Source: Panaeolus papilionaceus (lineage: Eukaryota; Basidiomycota; Agaricomycetes; Agaricales). Taken from it: DNA of 64,000 bases. The notes under the pieces are model-generated. The model did not search any database, had not been told where the DNA came from, and was given only the letters and a program-made list of their open reading frames with translations. The stretch covers positions 372,001 to 436,000 of the forward strand of contig JADNRZ010000016.1 of assembly GCA_015501605.1 (NCBI GenBank). The letters are read 5' to 3'. Position numbers and translations under genes: made by a program. Below, one piece after another: positions 11,078 through 24,668 of this stretch (position 1 is the first letter of the stretch; every line of letters begins with the position of its first letter).

Positions 11078-14000
11078 TTAGAACCTTGAAGGCCCAGCCA
11101 CAGCGTTTGTCTCAGGTTCGCGAGGTATCACCAGAGGTTGCTCAACGAACGCGTCTGACATCTCCACATCGCCATTTACAGACATGGCATCAGCGGGAAG
11201 GAGGTGCTCCAGGTCCTCATACATATGAGGGAACAGGATTGCAAGCATGTCATCCACTTTGTGTATGAAGTCTCCCTTTTGTTGTCCTTTTTTCTGAGGC
11301 TCATCAATCTTATTGTCACCCTCCCTGGCGAACGGTGAAATGTTGAGGGTACCGATGGCATTGCCTTTGGTGTAGAGGGAAAGGCCCTTGCGAGCAGCAA
11401 GGTCGAGAATATTTCTCTCGATGGTGTCTGGGATTTTGGTCATAAGCAAGCAGATCCGGCTCTGTGAAAGAAGTACATACCTTCTGCATAATAGCAGTAA
11501 ACCTCTGTGGGTTTGGTCTGACCCAGACGATCGATACGTGCAATAGCTAGAGGAAAATCATGTTAGACATGATACTGAATGTAGACCAATGAGCCAGCGC
11601 ACCTTGAACTTCAAAGCTGTGCTGAACGACACTCTCCAACAAGAAGACTCGTGATGCGCAGATAACATTGAGACCAGCATTTTCACGTTCACTGTTCCCA
11701 AGAAGAACTCGTCAGAAGAATGCTCTATGTCAAGAGAAATTGGATTTCTCGGCGCTCATACCCGTGAAGGAGTAAAACCAGAATGTCGGGGTCCGTGCGG
11801 AATTTATGAACGGCGCTCTCGTGCTTGGAATTTTGCTCTATCCTGAGGCAAGGTATCTTGTTGTGACGAAGGGCCATCTCAACAACTACACAAAGTGGAT
11901 TCGTGTGAGATACACAAGCAAAAGCGAATGGGTGTGACTTACTGTGCAATGAATCAGCCCACGCAGAGAAGATGATGCTCTTCGCGCCAGGCTCTCTAGC
12001 CTTAATATACGTCAAATGGCGCATCAGCGTCTGAATCTTGCTACCATAGTCGCCATATGTTTCCATCATTTGGATGTCAGCGTAAACACTGGGGTCTTCG
12101 AGACGAAGTCAGCGGAACGACCATATGAATAGGGGGATCAAACTAACCAATGAAATTATACTCCAACTTCCTATGGGACTTTGGAGCAGCTTCACCGTTC
12201 TGGAGGGTGGGACGGGGTGGAGGTTCTGCAACGGATGGGTTGACAGTAAACCGTTGGACGCTTCTAGAGTCAATGCCAACACGGCAAACTGGGCAAGTTT
12301 TGCCCTCCCTGCGGACGAGCCACGCTCTCATGCATTCCTAAGAGGGAGTCAGAGAATGGCTAATAAACGTTACAAGAACCGTACCTCGCAGAAAATATGA
12401 GCACTGTATATAAAGGATAATCAGAGACCCGCGCTCCAAAACAGTTATTATGACCACTCACCAATGTGTGATAAACCCTCTGACAAAATCACATCGGCAA
12501 AGGACACACGTCTGGTCTTCGTCCTCTTGGTTATCGCCATCTTTCTCTTTGTCCTTCTTTTCGGAAGTCAATGTCCCAAGATAACGTTGTCTGGCCTTCA
12601 ATCTCTGAAGGTCAGTCTCTAGAGCTGCTCGTTCAAGCACGCAATCCTGCATCGCCTTTTGCAAGGTACCATCCCAGTCAACATCCATGACTGAGTCAGA
12701 GATCTCTTGAAGCTGCCTAAAGTAAACAATGCGCTGGTTGAAAGCTTTGCGGAGGTTGGCCAGGTCCATCTCAACCTCGCTGTGCAGTTCATCTGGGAAC
12801 GTAATTTAGCCCGGAGATCGAGAAAGGGCAAGATGAAGACTCACTCTGATCATGAAGCAACGTTCGGATGCGATCCACCGCATCTGCAATGATCTTGCGC
12901 TCCGGGTTCGTGTCCGGATAGGTGTTAGCATAAGCGTTTTGAAGGTCAATCATAACCTAAAAATGATTTATTAAATTATTTACCAACCGAACCCACAAGA
13001 AGGAAACAAGAGAAAAGGACATACGCTCTTCACAGATCTTGATTTCAGCTTGGCTAGAATTTCTTTTCTCTTCTCTGACAAATTTGTATGGAGAACCTCG
13101 TGCTCAGGCTTCAGTTCGACGTCTTCCGTGATCCCATTCTGAAGGCGATGATTCTCCTCTTCCTCAGCAGCTGCGGCTCTTGCTGCGGCTGCCGCCATGG
13201 TCTTTCTCGTCTGCTTCTCCCTGATATCATGAGCAGCCAGTAGTGCACGCTCATTTACAAGCGCGAGTCTCCGATCTGAGAAAAGGGCACTGTACGCCTG
13301 GAGATAAGCCTCTGCTTCGCCTTGGTCATCAAGCGTGCGTTGGTACTCCTGTCCATCTGCGTCTCCTTCGCCTGGACTGACGGGTTTGGAGAGGAGGTTA
13401 ATGATGTGATCTCTCCAGTCCCAAAGGAGTGTGCTCTGAGCGTTGAGTACCTCCTCGATGACGCTATTCATTTCTTCCATCTATAGAAAGACAATTTTAG
13501 TTATGATTCAGACGACGCTATAGGAACATACCAAGTAGTATGATTTAATTCCACCCCCAGCCAGGAAGGGTACAGGCACCAGCATACGAGTGATCTTCAG
13601 ACCCTTCCGCACAGCATTGCTTTTGACAATGCTCAATGCTCCAGACGCATTCCTCTCCGTAACTGCCAAGAAAGAAAAACATTAGCAAAAATTGTAACAC
13701 TCGGAAAGAAAAAAAACCCAGCATACTCTTCAACAGATCTTTCCTAATCGCATCAGCCTCTCCGTACTTTTCATCCTCTTCCTTGCCTCTCCCTAGACCA
13801 TGGTACGCATCACCTTCCAAGAAAATAATCCGATGCAATAACACCTTCGCATCACGCAGTCGGTTCGACAAAGCACCCCTCTTTGTGCGATGCTCATCGC
13901 CAGCTGGGGTTTTAGGCAGACCCAAATTTTCTGGATCTTCTTCCTCATCTTCATCACCACTCTCTTCAGAGTCATCGGCGATGGCTTTGGCTTTCCCTTT

Positions 14001-17000
14001 GCCTTTGCGGTCTGTCGTAGTGCCACTGGTAGCGGCCGTATCTTCCTTCCCTTCTCCTTGGCCTTCAGCTGATTCTTGAATGGCTTTTAAGTGCTTCACG
14101 GCCTCTTGCTTGAGCAGCTTGCCCTTTTCATCGTGCAATGTCAATGCGGCCTGAATCTCGTCCACTTGTTGCCTCATCTCCTTCTCCGTGGCTAAAAGGG
14201 TCTCGAGCATGTGCTGGTATCTCAATCCATTGTCGTCGTCCTCCTGTTGCTGTAGTTGTGCGAAACGAACAAGGGCAAGTATCTGGATAGAGATGGTAAT
14301 ACGTTGAATTCATATTTAGAATTCCAAGGAGAGTTTTGTCCGCACCTTATTCCTCCAAGCGTCCATAACGCTTCTCCAATTCTGGTCTGCCATTGCCTAT
14401 ACCCATGGTCAACAAAAATGGCTGAGGATACAGGGTAAAACACACCTCAAGAACTGCCTCCATCGTCTTCAGCGCACCAGCCTTCATTAGATTGTCACCC
14501 CGCTTTTGCAGTTGTCCAACCTATCCCGACTCATAGTCAGCTACAACTTCACAAGAAAAAAAGTCAAACCCCCAACGTACCTGTGGATGCGTGCAGATAC
14601 CCCTCAGCCTCCTAATTGAACTCCTCAACAGGCCACCATCAACCGTCCAGCCATCATTAGCTGCAACGCCTCGCGCGTCAAGTCCCAAATCCAAAAGGAT
14701 CGTTTCCAATGTCTGATCGTAGACATGTCGTTCAACACGACCCATCTCAATAGGGACAAGATACCGCGTCTGCTGCGGGATGGTGAGTTCATCGGAAATG
14801 TTAGACTTTATTGTTCTATCGTAAACCCATCAAATCAGACTTGAAAAAGCGACGATTTAAGGTGGCGCTAACCTGATGCCGTAGAATTGTAAAAACTTTG
14901 TAAATTCTCTAACGTATCCTGGCTTCAGGAGCCGGTTCCACAGACGGTTTGTACCGATGATATCGTCCACGCGCAGGAATCTGATAAACCATCAAAAGTT
15001 AAATCAACTGCCGAATATTACAGGCAAAAAGACGGCGCATACCGAAGAACATGAATTAAATCAGCGACCTGGCTCTTCGCAGGCGTACCAGACACGGCAA
15101 AAGACGAAAGTCTCGGAATCATTGAAACCATCTCCCTTTAAAAGCACAATTCAGTTAGTCTCCATCCTAAATCCCAGAATTGAAGAGAAAAGTATACTCA
15201 CGCGGCCTGTCCACCGCCAACCATCTGCACCTCGTCCATTACGACTCTCTTCCACTCGACCATTACAAGAGGACTCCTCAACCTTCCAGCACTCGAATAA
15301 CCTCCAGCAGCAGCTTCTCTCCTCAACCTCTCTGGCGGAGCCCTCGCAACCCACACCTCAGATCTCAACACGGGGAAGGTGGTGATCACCACATCAAACT
15401 GATGCACGTATTCACACCACTCTAACCAGTTCCCCTCCTTATCTTTGGTCGGAATCGCCTCGGGGTTTGGCGGGGTTTCTTCCGCGACCTCCTCGTCGAG
15501 AGACACATCAGCTGAAGTGCCTTCTCCATTCTTAGCCTTCAGTTTGGTTGTGGGCTTCTTTTTTGGTTTTGGTTTCGGTTTCGCGGAGGGTGTGGTTTTG
15601 AGTTTATGCTCGAAGCGTTCAATTTCTGCCTTTTCTTTGGTCATAGGAACCGGAACCTTGGTCCAGCCATCGTAAACGAGGACCTTGAGTGAGGGTGCAT
15701 GGGCTTCAAGTTCGTCTTTCCATTGTCCAGCTAATGCAGGTGGGGTGACGATGAGGGAGGTCTGTCGAGGTTGAGAAGGTGCCTGTTGATGTTTTTAAAA
15801 AGGAGAAATACCTTAACAGCTTTGATATCGAGACGGGACTCAGCATCCCACCGAGATACTGACGGATTCCATTCAGGAGGAGCAGGGTTCAGTAAGATCA
15901 AAGCAATGGTTTCAAGAGTCTTCCCCAGACCAGGTTCTTCAGCGAGAATGCCTCCGAGCGCACGATTGGGCGTGGATGGTGGCTCGTCCACAAATGCTTC
16001 TGTCAGACGGTGCAAGTACCATTTCTGGTTACGCTCTTCAATTTCTGTCCAGAACGAAAACCCAGCGTAGTCAGGGTTTTGGACGAGCTGACCATCCTCG
16101 GTCAAGGTCACGCCTTCACGAGAAAGCATCCAAGCAAGACTGCGTTTTTGGAAAGGTAACAAGTTAGGGAGAAGTGTAGTGGGTTGAAGAAACGCGTCAG
16201 CTGCCGGAGAGGTGACAGACGACGCGGGTTGCATGATTCCGTAGAAATCTGCAATTGAAATTCCATGCTCATGTTCGTCGGACTGCACGGCGTCATCCAG
16301 ATATGCCCAGCGGAGGACTCTTCGTTGTGCCTCCTCAACAGGTATCATCTCCTTCTTGGACTGGAACATGGATATCGGAGTGGCTGCGATCCCAATGTTG
16401 GGAAATATGACAGAAACATTTACTGTGAGATGGAAGGAAAAGGGTAAAACATCATCGTCCTCAGGTGGGTGTATTTGCATCCGTAGAGCACCATCCAAGA
16501 GTATTTTTCCATGACGCTGTAGCAATCTGAACGAGCGGATTAGATCTTCAGCTTCCTCGTGAAGGTCCCTGGAATCCGCCTCGATAGCAAGGTGGGGGAC
16601 TCGGAACAGCCAGACATCAGGCGCAAGGGCAGGGTGGAAGCCCTGGTGGGAAAGAGCAATGACTCCTTGGTCACAATAAGTGTGGCCGAAAGCAACGGGC
16701 CCGAGGTCCAGCGTTGTGGGCTCTGACTCGCACAACGCCATCAAAGCATCCTGCAACTCGTTGATCCTCTCTTTCCATTGCGCTCCTGTCGCGCCGCCCA
16801 CACCACGAAGTTGCTTGTCCATATCCCTTACTGTATACTGAATGGTCATCTCATGTGAGTAAGACTCCGATGTCCATGCTGAAGGTCCAACTTTCGTATT
16901 GGTGTTGAACGCGACCCCTGGATATTTTTCGTTGGGAAGTTCATGATTCGACGTTGATCCCACGTTGGCTGACGACCTCAATCGTTTACGAGGAGCTTTT

Positions 17001-17284
17001 TCGCTAGTTTGTTTCGTTGATGCACCACGTTTTCCGTGTTCGTTCACGTCATCAGAGTCTTCACCAGTTTTTTCTGCGGCTACAGACACGATTATGGTAG
17101 AAAGTGCGTTTGCGTTCAAATCCAAATATCTGGAAAGGTTGTAATGGGATGAGCGAGCCCATGCTGATAGTTCATGGAAGGACTGTGAGCTGCGCATTCG
17201 GAGCTCGCGTCGAGGGCTGCAATGAGATGGTGATGGTTTTTGGATGACTGACAATTTACCGGTCGCGGTGCACGTTGATGGCAA
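11078..17284 (-). CDS. SHPRH-type SNF2 helicase / RING E3 ubiquitin ligase
   Basis: Nuclear DNA-dependent ATPase with an embedded RING finger, the SHPRH/Irc20 class acting in replication-linked damage tolerance. In order: a long N-terminal part; helicase motif I GGILAEEPGLGKT (about 15950); motif II as DEVQ (VVMDEVQMVG, about 15225); motif III SGTPA; a long acidic and helical insertion (about 13550-14750); a C3HC4 RING with CVLCRCDF (about 12490), HCAHIFC across two introns (about 12390-12460) and CPVCR (about 12285); then helicase C with IIFSAWADS (about 11960) and the motif VI-like ARIDRLGQTK (about 11520). The stop is at 11078. Many short introns splice in frame. The 5' end is uncertain: ATG 17284 is the first clear start in the main frame, but an upstream exon reaching about 17529 is possible. 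The gene looks intact. Confidence 0.88.
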
Positions 17285-17529
17285 ATTGAAATTCCGACTG
17301 AAAATATCGACGCGTCCTTAATGGGATATCGCGTCGCGTCTGATAGTTGACCCCTAACTCTACACATTGATACTCTAAAAAATATAAATGGCTGTCTGGA
17401 AATGTTGATAAAGATGTATAAAAGCGGTCGAACAATAATGAGCTTACTGAATTTAACAAAATATTCCGTCGCATGTCCCATCATCGCATGAGGTGGCCTG
17501 GTCGCCGTCACAAAGCTTTCCCAACTCAC

Positions 17530-18760
17530 TTCATGTCGATTTCAGGCTCCTGACAGAGTACACATCAAAGAGTAGTAGAGGGTGAAGCTCTTACCGGCAG
17601 TAATGTAATCGATACTGAAGGTATATAAGAGGTCTTGCATGTTCAAGGGAGCAATCACATCTCATGAGCGAAACCGGGTAACCCGTCCCACCCAAGGGGT
17701 ATCATGTCAGTGGTGCCACTGCTGAGTGGAATCTAGAAGCTACAGCTATTACTAAATAATCCTGTAGAGAGTGACACAAGTATGTACCATGGTTACTGGA
17801 ATATCGACAACAGAAAGATCTCTACCCTCGACGTTGACGTCCACATGAGAGCGCCACAAGATAATACGATATGTACCCACAAACTGCCAATCCAAGCTAA
17901 CATCATGCTCCCAGGTCAACACGTAGATTGACGCACTCACATGTGCGAAAGCTATCAATAGACCTGGAGTCTTTTTTATTCGACAGTCAAGCCCTAGTTC
18001 ACGAGCATGTCAACCTACGGGCAAGCAATTAGCACACAATAACCAATCCAAGGCCAATTATATACAGCCTATCCACACAATTTTCAGCTTTTCACGAGCT
18101 CCACCTCGGTCTTTTATAGCTTCTATGATTGGCAATGATGGGCATCAAAGAACTCAATTATGCATATCAGATGACCTATTTATAGTTTGCAGCGGAAGAG
18201 GCGACGGGGAACGATGCCCGTCCGAGGGACTCAGAAGCCTTGCAATTTAAAGGCTTTTCAAATGGCATGATCGGATTGAAGGATGGGTGCATGGTTGTCT
18301 CCTCGTTTGAAAGCACGTCTTGCCTACAATTGAATCAGAGATGGGTATCATCGATGGCTCACTGCGAACCTGAGAATAATGTGAGACGAGTGAAAAATCG
18401 AGTTCAAGATGGTACTTCATAATTAGCTGACATCCTCTGGGTATCAAGTCTAATCAAGTACGCGAAAATCTGCCTTAACTTGACTGGCATGGGTTATCAT
18501 TAATATTTATCGACAAGCCATCCATAGCTTACGAGCAGACCACAACCCTGAGAAGATGTGGGCAACAGGGCGGGAGACCTACATGAACATGCCGCTTACG
18601 CAGGCCTTCCTGTCATCGCGGACATGCAGCACCAAGAAAATACGGTCGCAACTCAAGGTTCCTCACCAGATGACTTGGGTATCTGTTCCATCCCAGCACC
18701 CACATACTGCAAGAAAATGGAGAGGTACTGCAAGGCTGTGTGTTAAAAGTCCGATAAATC
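17530..18760. other. Intergenic, no supported gene
   Basis: About 1.2 kb upstream of the helicase gene. Short open frames exist on both strands but none shows coherent splicing or family-like residues. It presumably contains the helicase promoter. Confidence 0.4.
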
Positions 18761-18770
18761 ATGATGGAGT

Positions 18771-19050
18771 GCAAGACGTGGTGCTATCAGCGACATCCGA
18801 TAAGGATGAACTGAATGAGATGATACTTTCAATCCAAGGCACACTATCCGCACGGTGTAATGGGCCCGCTTATTCTTGGCTCAAGCACGAACGTGGATCC
18901 GGGCGCGATAACAAATCCTCCCGTGGTTAGCGAAGGATCCAAAGCGGGCATAGAAAATGGCGGGACTGTGGGATTGAAAGTGTAAGCGCAAGCAATAGTG
19001 AACGAGAGAGATGTCGTAGGTTTTAAGTGTTGTGGTGCAGATAGACAACA
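18771..19050 (-). CDS. Possible small Pro/Ser-rich protein exon(s)
   Basis: On the minus strand a frame rich in Pro, Gly, Ser and Thr (pieces include TTGGFVIAPGSTFVLEP and RISGPIT, about 18870-18930) ends at a TAG. It could also splice through a 44-nt GT-AG intron to a Ser/Thr-rich tail ending near 18771. No start codon is secure. The composition suits a small surface or secreted protein, but chance is not excluded. Confidence 0.2.
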
Positions 19051-19291
19051 CTAATTAATGGTGGAACGAAAGCGATAGAATAGAGCCAGGATTTGAATGA
19101 TAAATTTACAAGACCGTTCAAAGAAAAGCAAGCTAGTCGAAGTCGTAAAAGTGTATACAATGGGTAAAGAAGGCCTATTTGCACACAATTTATAGTGAGC
19201 ATAAAGAATGAGGGTAGGATAGGAGGAGGAAGGAAGAATTCCGAAGAGCTACGTGTAACGAGAGGATGAATAGGTGGTTATGAGGGAGGCT

Positions 19292-19894
19292 TTATCCAGA
19301 TTCAACAACGCTTCCAACTCCCTGCGTCTCGCCAGGCTCACTACCATCGGGTGCTCTCGATGAAGTGGGGTTGGGATTGCCAAAAGTAATTGGAGGATTA
19401 CCACCTCCAGTGTTACCTCCAGTGTCGGGCGCAGTGACTGTCGTTGGAAAGGTCGTAGGGAATGATTGGAATGATTGGGAGGACGTAGGTCTGGGTCCGA
19501 CACCGTCAGTGACACTTGGTGAAGTAACATTGCCGCTGGTAGTTCCAATAGCTGGGCCTCCTGAGCCACTTGGGCCAACCGTTGCCTGCGAGAGTGATGA
19601 GGACCCAGTGTCGGGTCCTGTCGAATTACCACTCGATTGTGCGTCCACCTTGTTGTTCTTTTTCTTTGTCCCGCCGACTGCACCTCCGACGACTGCAGCT
19701 AGGATAACGATGAAAGCAACAACAATGACAACGATTCCTTTCGTCGTGCGGAAGAACGGGGTCTTCTCGGGGAGTGGTGCAGGTTTGGATGAAGGGGGTG
19801 GGTTGGAGTAATCACGCTGACTACTACGGGGTGGCTGTTTACGACCAGCTTCGAGGTCAGGTGGTGGGGTGGGTGATGCCTTTGGCTTTTCCAA
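19292..19894 (-). CDS. Small single-pass membrane protein with Ser/Thr-rich ectodomain
   Basis: A 200-codon uninterrupted frame. The N-terminus is basic and Pro-rich (PPPSSKPAPLPEK), then a clear transmembrane helix (GIVVIVVAFIVILAAVVGG, about residues 53-72) that runs into small-residue GxxxG-like turns (GGAVGG). A charged stop-transfer KKKNNK follows, then about 120 residues rich in Ser, Thr, Gly and Pro that would be O-glycosylated if outside the cell. No catalytic domain is visible. A second protein of the same plan lies at 25840-26332, on the other side of het-C and on the same strand; the membrane helices are similar and the tails differ. Function unknown; a surface or signalling accessory is a guess. 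Confidence 0.6.
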   Translation of the reverse strand: MEKPKASPTPPPDLEAGRKQPPRSSQRDYSNPPPSSKPAPLPEKTPFFRTTKGIVVIVVAFIVILAAVVGGAVGGTKKKNNKVDAQSSGNSTGPDTGSSSLSQATVGPSGSGGPAIGTTSGNVTSPSVTDGVGPRPTSSQSFQSFPTTFPTTVTAPDTGGNTGGGNPPITFGNPNPTSSRAPDGSEPGETQGVGSVVESG

Positions 19895-21443
19895 CAGGTC
19901 TGTCGTATAACCTCCCTAGAAAATCGCCAAAATCAAGTCCAGAGATGACCAGGAACAAATGCCGAAAGAAAATGTCAGAATCGTGCGACTTCAACAAACT
20001 ACGGCCGCTCAACGACGACGACGCACCTGCAACATCCCCTTGTCCACAGCTGGTGCATCAGCTAGCAGCTTCTCGTCATATCCCGGGTGTCCGGTGTTCG
20101 ACATGGTTCAGGTATATTTGGTATGAAGATTCCTTTGGTATAAAGTGTTGCAACCTCCAACGACTTTGAGGTTGCTGGTGTCGTCCTTAGAGACTCAGAG
20201 AAATGCGACGCCTGGTCGAGTGTAGAGGTATCCTAGAAGGGAATATGAGTGCCGTTGAACGAGCAATTACTATGCCTGTCCGTTTAAGATGGTCGTGGAC
20301 GGGTGAAGAGAAGGAAGCCTTCAAATGCACAACTGTACAGCCCCAGAGGAAACAAATGGGTTGCGGCCAACACGGTTCCTGCTGCCATACTCGGCTCTGA
20401 TGGACATGTTTGTCCGTCTTTTGCAGGGACCTTGTTGATTGTCATCTGGCTCCCGTCTCTCAACATGAAAAATAATTATTGGCTTATAAGAATGGACCTG
20501 GTATGGTGGATAAGCATTTTAATAAAAAGAATAGGAATTTTGTGCGCCAAAATTGAATTGGTTAGTAGGTTGGTGTTGGTTCTTTCAGATTACACGGTTG
20601 CTATTGCTTAAATAATGTTAGGTGAGTACGTTTGCAAGGGTTTTTAATGCTTGGCTAACACACCGTATCAGTTTTGTTAGCAGGCATTCATGATAAACAT
20701 GTAATTTCTGCGGCCGTAGTCAATTGAACCTGCAGCCCGCCTTGGTTCTGTGCAGATTCTGCAGCTGTGTTAGATCTTAATGAGGCTCAACAACCCGTCA
20801 TTAAGGAGAGTCAAAGGCTGCCTTCCGAGTCGGCCTCACCCTATCGTGTTGCAAACTGCTAAGGCCCTCCAGATCATCCTTGACACGATTTCTCCGAAGT
20901 GCATCACCCGGGGGAACTCGCATTTTTCTTAGGGTAAGCACCCATAATGATCATACGAGACTTAGAGCTTGCTAACACCACGCATAGACGTAAATTCCCC
21001 GTTAAAACATCGCCAGGAAAGTTACCAAGCGTCGAGTTGGTGCATAACTTTTGAAACGTGCAAGAGTCCTCACCGTCTCCTTCCGCAAACTCTATGGTGT
21101 TGAAACTCAACAGACTCCCGTCATTGACTAACTGAATGGGCTGTACCTCATACCCAAGGTCAAAGTTACCCGTTCGTCTATTTTAAGCGTTGCGGGGGGC
21201 ATGAGCGGCCCAGGTGATGGGGATTTCGCCGAGTCTTGTGTACCTGTTGATCTTATCAACAAGTAACCCAAAAACGACGCACTGATGAACCCAGATAGCC
21301 AACGGTATCCACATTGATTATTGATTCTTCAATCTCTTGTTCTTTTCTACTTCACACCCACTTACTCACCATCTGACCTACACGCTTCATACAGACAAGA
21401 GGTCGAGGCTGAACTACGATCACTGCACTTCAATTGAAAGAGC
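19895..21443. other. Intergenic; one weak minus-strand coding trace
   Basis: About 1.5 kb upstream of both the 19.9-kb gene (minus) and het-C (plus). A minus-strand frame at about 20904-21170 (includes NFDLGYEVQPIQLVNDGSL) has protein-like composition but no clear start or splice partners, so it may be a gene remnant. The rest shows nothing I can support. Confidence 0.35.
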
Positions 21444-24400
21444 ATGACTTATTCATTTCCACTGAATAACGCCTTGTTGGTACTGACCATCGTCGTGGTC
21501 TTATTGCCTGCTCAAACCTACGCGTTTGGTGCAGGTGATATTCCCGACTTTGCCTATCTGAACGGTTCGTACGCGTCCTCATTATATATGACTGGTGCCG
21601 ATTCTTCAATGTTTATTTATGCACAACAGACAAGGCATTCCGTCATGGAGACATTGAAAATGTTCTCGAAACCTTGACCAAGACCGCGGCTGTTGGTGGT
21701 GGCTTCATGGGGTTCATGAAGCAGGTTTCTGGAGGTAAAAAGTTCAGCAAGAGCGATATTAAAAAGGTTTACTTTGTATGTTCTTTCTCCATTTTTTATG
21801 ATAGCCATGCCTTAAGTCTGGGTATCTCATAGGGAAACTGGCTGCGAGATTACTCACAGGTAAACACGATGACTTCACAAATGAATGTTAGATCGTTGAA
21901 AACACAATACAGGCCATGGATATTGCAGGTTTAAGCAAGCTCACCGCTGATACTTTGGTTCTTGTCGTCTCTGTCCTCGGATTCATGGTGGGTCAATTCC
22001 ATTATTACTTCCTAGCCCCTGTCTCATCTTCCAAATCTCAACAACAGACCTTTGGTTATTCTACCCTTGAATTCGACGTCACTGCTGACAGGCTTGGTGT
22101 ATACCTCCCCGTAGAGCATATCGATAATCCAAAGTGCGTTCGACGTCTATTTATAGCACCGACGGCACAATACGCTGAAAGGGAATCTCATTGGTTGTCT
22201 ACAGGGGTTACGCAGAAAAAGAAGGGGACGCACGTCAATTCCACCCTAAACTTCGTCCTCCTGTTAACCGTGAAGAACTCGAGATCGATGAACGGACAGG
22301 AATGAAGGTATTGGTCCATCTTACTTAGCCTTCCACAGAATTCCCCGACACAAAATTCTATCCAATGATTTAGAAATACATGGCTTCAGATAATCAAGGC
22401 TGGGACACCTCGACTTCTTTCATCCGCCGCACCTTCAGAGCATGCATTGAGCATGGACGACGCGCAGGTGGCGAAGAGGGTGCCGATTTATGGGAAGCTT
22501 ACCGACTGATGGGAACTGGTCTCCATACCATGGAAGATCTATTGGCTCACAGCAATTGGTGTGAAATCGCCCTCAGGAAGATGGGATATGAGGATGTGTT
22601 TTGCCATGTTGGAGACGCGGTCATTATCAACACGCCGAATGGACCTGCTCCACCGTTGGTCACTGGTACCTTTGGAGGTGATTTTTATTTTCATTTTCAT
22701 TTCTTGTGCCTGGTTCTGATATACAGCATGTAGGCGCTGACTTCTTGCATTCGCTGCTCGGCGAGGCTGGGGAGTGTGTACTTCTCTCTACTATTATTTC
22801 CTACGAGTACTGAAAGGGACTTTTAGTAAATTGAGCCAGTCTAGCGTCACAGACCTGACTCAAAAAATGAACAATGTCAGTCTCCACTACACTTATGATC
22901 CATTCTCACCTCTCACAATTCTATCCCAGGCTCAAGCCAACGAGGGCAGCGGTAACGGCCCCAACCTCGACGTTATAAAAACCCTCATGAGCAGACTCGG
23001 CGGGGGTGGTGAAGACACGAGCAAAGCCGAACAAATTCAGAGCGAGTCTAAAGCCTACCACTTCAACCCCGATAATGTCGCCCCTCCCGAGGTGCAACAG
23101 AGGCTGAAGGAGCTCCTGGCGTGGCACGATGATGTGATGAGGAGCATTGAGAAGAAGATCGAGATGATTCCTGGCTTGGAGAGCTTGGTGGAGCAGTTGT
23201 CGAATGCGTTGAATGAGTGTGAGTATTGAAGTAAGAGAGAGGAGACGGGGAGCTCATTTTTAATTGTTTGTGTGCAGATATCTATACCGTCCTTGCACCT
23301 TACATTGTGGTATGTCTCTCGCTTTTCAGTATCGTAAATTCTGTCTAATTTGAGACATAATAGCCCATCTTGATGGAAACAACCTCAGTCCTTGACGAAG
23401 GAAGTCAAACCGTCATCAACAACGACGACCAATTTGAGGTACATATCACCTTTGACCATACATCCCTCAGCTCATGCTCTGCATTGTTATTTAGGTCTTT
23501 AACAACCCTCACGCGCACGATCCTTCTCACAGTATGCTATCAAAGGTCAATCCATCCCCTAATACGTGAAGAAGGATAGCACACTAACTCCAACCATTCA
23601 ACAGGACCACTTCGGTCTCGTGCTCAACGAACCCGCTGGAAAGATCGCTCAAATCGTTGTACGACACTCTGTGAACCTGATCGTACCCGCATGGTCCAAC
23701 AACGAGGATCCTGATCAGGTCATCGACCAGGTAAGCTCATTCGTTTCTCTCGCATTCATCCGTATTGTTGGCTCAACTTGGGGGTAGATCTTGGAAGCCT
23801 TCCATCACCCTTACTACAATACAGGCCGCTCTCGTATCCAAGATGAGATGTTTGACGAGATGCAACGCTGGTTTGGGGGGCTTGGAGAGGAAGGTTCACT
23901 CGTTATTGAGTCTTTGACCAAGGTTAGTTGTCAGGTCTTCTTGCGTCTTGTTAGTGGGATGCTTACAACCCGGATCCTCCTATTCGTTCCATAGGAGAGC
24001 GTTCATGAACACAGGAACAAGCGTCAAGGATACACCGAGATCGAAGAGCCTGGCTATGGAGGATGCAGTCACGGCGGTTCGCATGGAGGGGGGTCTTCGC
24101 AGCCCAACAACAGCCTTGCTGCGCTTAGTGGTCTTGCTGCTGGCTATGGATTCGGAAACTTTGGAGGAGGTAAACACTTTTTTCAGGATGTCACACATTA
24201 CCTGACCGTCTAACACTTATTTTTCTTCTCTTTTTAATCTCAAGGAGGCGGAGATGATTCCGGTAGGCCACCACCATTTCTCCCCTTCAGCAATATTTTC
24301 ATTCAATTCTTTTAGGGTATCAACACCAACAATCCTACGAGTCTGGTGATGGCTATGGTGGCTATAACCGCTCTGCAGGAGAGAACTATGGGTCCCAATA

Positions 24401-24668
24401 CAATTCGGGGTATAGCGAATACCAACGTGAGGAAGAACCAGCACCTGAGCCCGAATACGAGTCTAGCTACGGACGTCAGAGGGAGGCTGAGTATTCAGAA
24501 GAAGCTGAAGAGGAAGAGAGTGAGAGACCTAGCTGGTATGGCAGGAGGCATCATCAAGAGGAAGAGGAAGAGGAAGAGCCTCAAGAAGAGTATACTGAAG
24601 AGCAGGAAGAGACATACGGGGCAGAGGACTTGAACTTAGAGGAAAGTCGCGAGGAGGACGGTTGGTAA
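21444..24668 (+). CDS. het-C: Het-C family heterokaryon incompatibility protein
   Basis: Homologue of fungal HET-C, a secreted or membrane-associated glycine-rich protein that controls vegetative incompatibility in some ascomycetes. ATG 21444 begins a signal peptide (NNALLVLTIVVVLLPAQTYA) followed by the family start FGAGDIPDFAYLN. Hallmarks follow over short introns: FGNWLRDYSQAMD (about 21835-21920) and GTGLHTMEDLLAHSNW (about 22510-22560). The latter has the HxxxDxxxH arrangement of zinc-dependent phospholipase C/P1-nuclease folds, to which Het-C is distantly related. The long helical body ends near 24000. The C-terminal tail is low complexity: Gly/Ser/Tyr-rich, then strongly Glu-rich, ending EEDGW at 24666-24668. 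About ten introns all splice in frame, and I see no break. Small membrane proteins lie on both sides. Whether this copy acts in incompatibility cannot be told from sequence. Confidence 0.93.

Noticed and set aside
13783..14079. Ser/Pro-rich frames inside the helicase gene
   Set aside because: Antisense shadows of the acidic, Lys-rich insertion of the SNF2 protein.
18556..18930. 124-codon plus-strand frame
   Set aside because: No splice partners and unusual composition; the opposite strand has a slightly more protein-like trace.
19365..19811. 148-codon plus-strand frame
   Set aside because: Complement of the Ser/Thr/Gly-rich ectodomain of the minus-strand membrane protein; low-complexity shadow.
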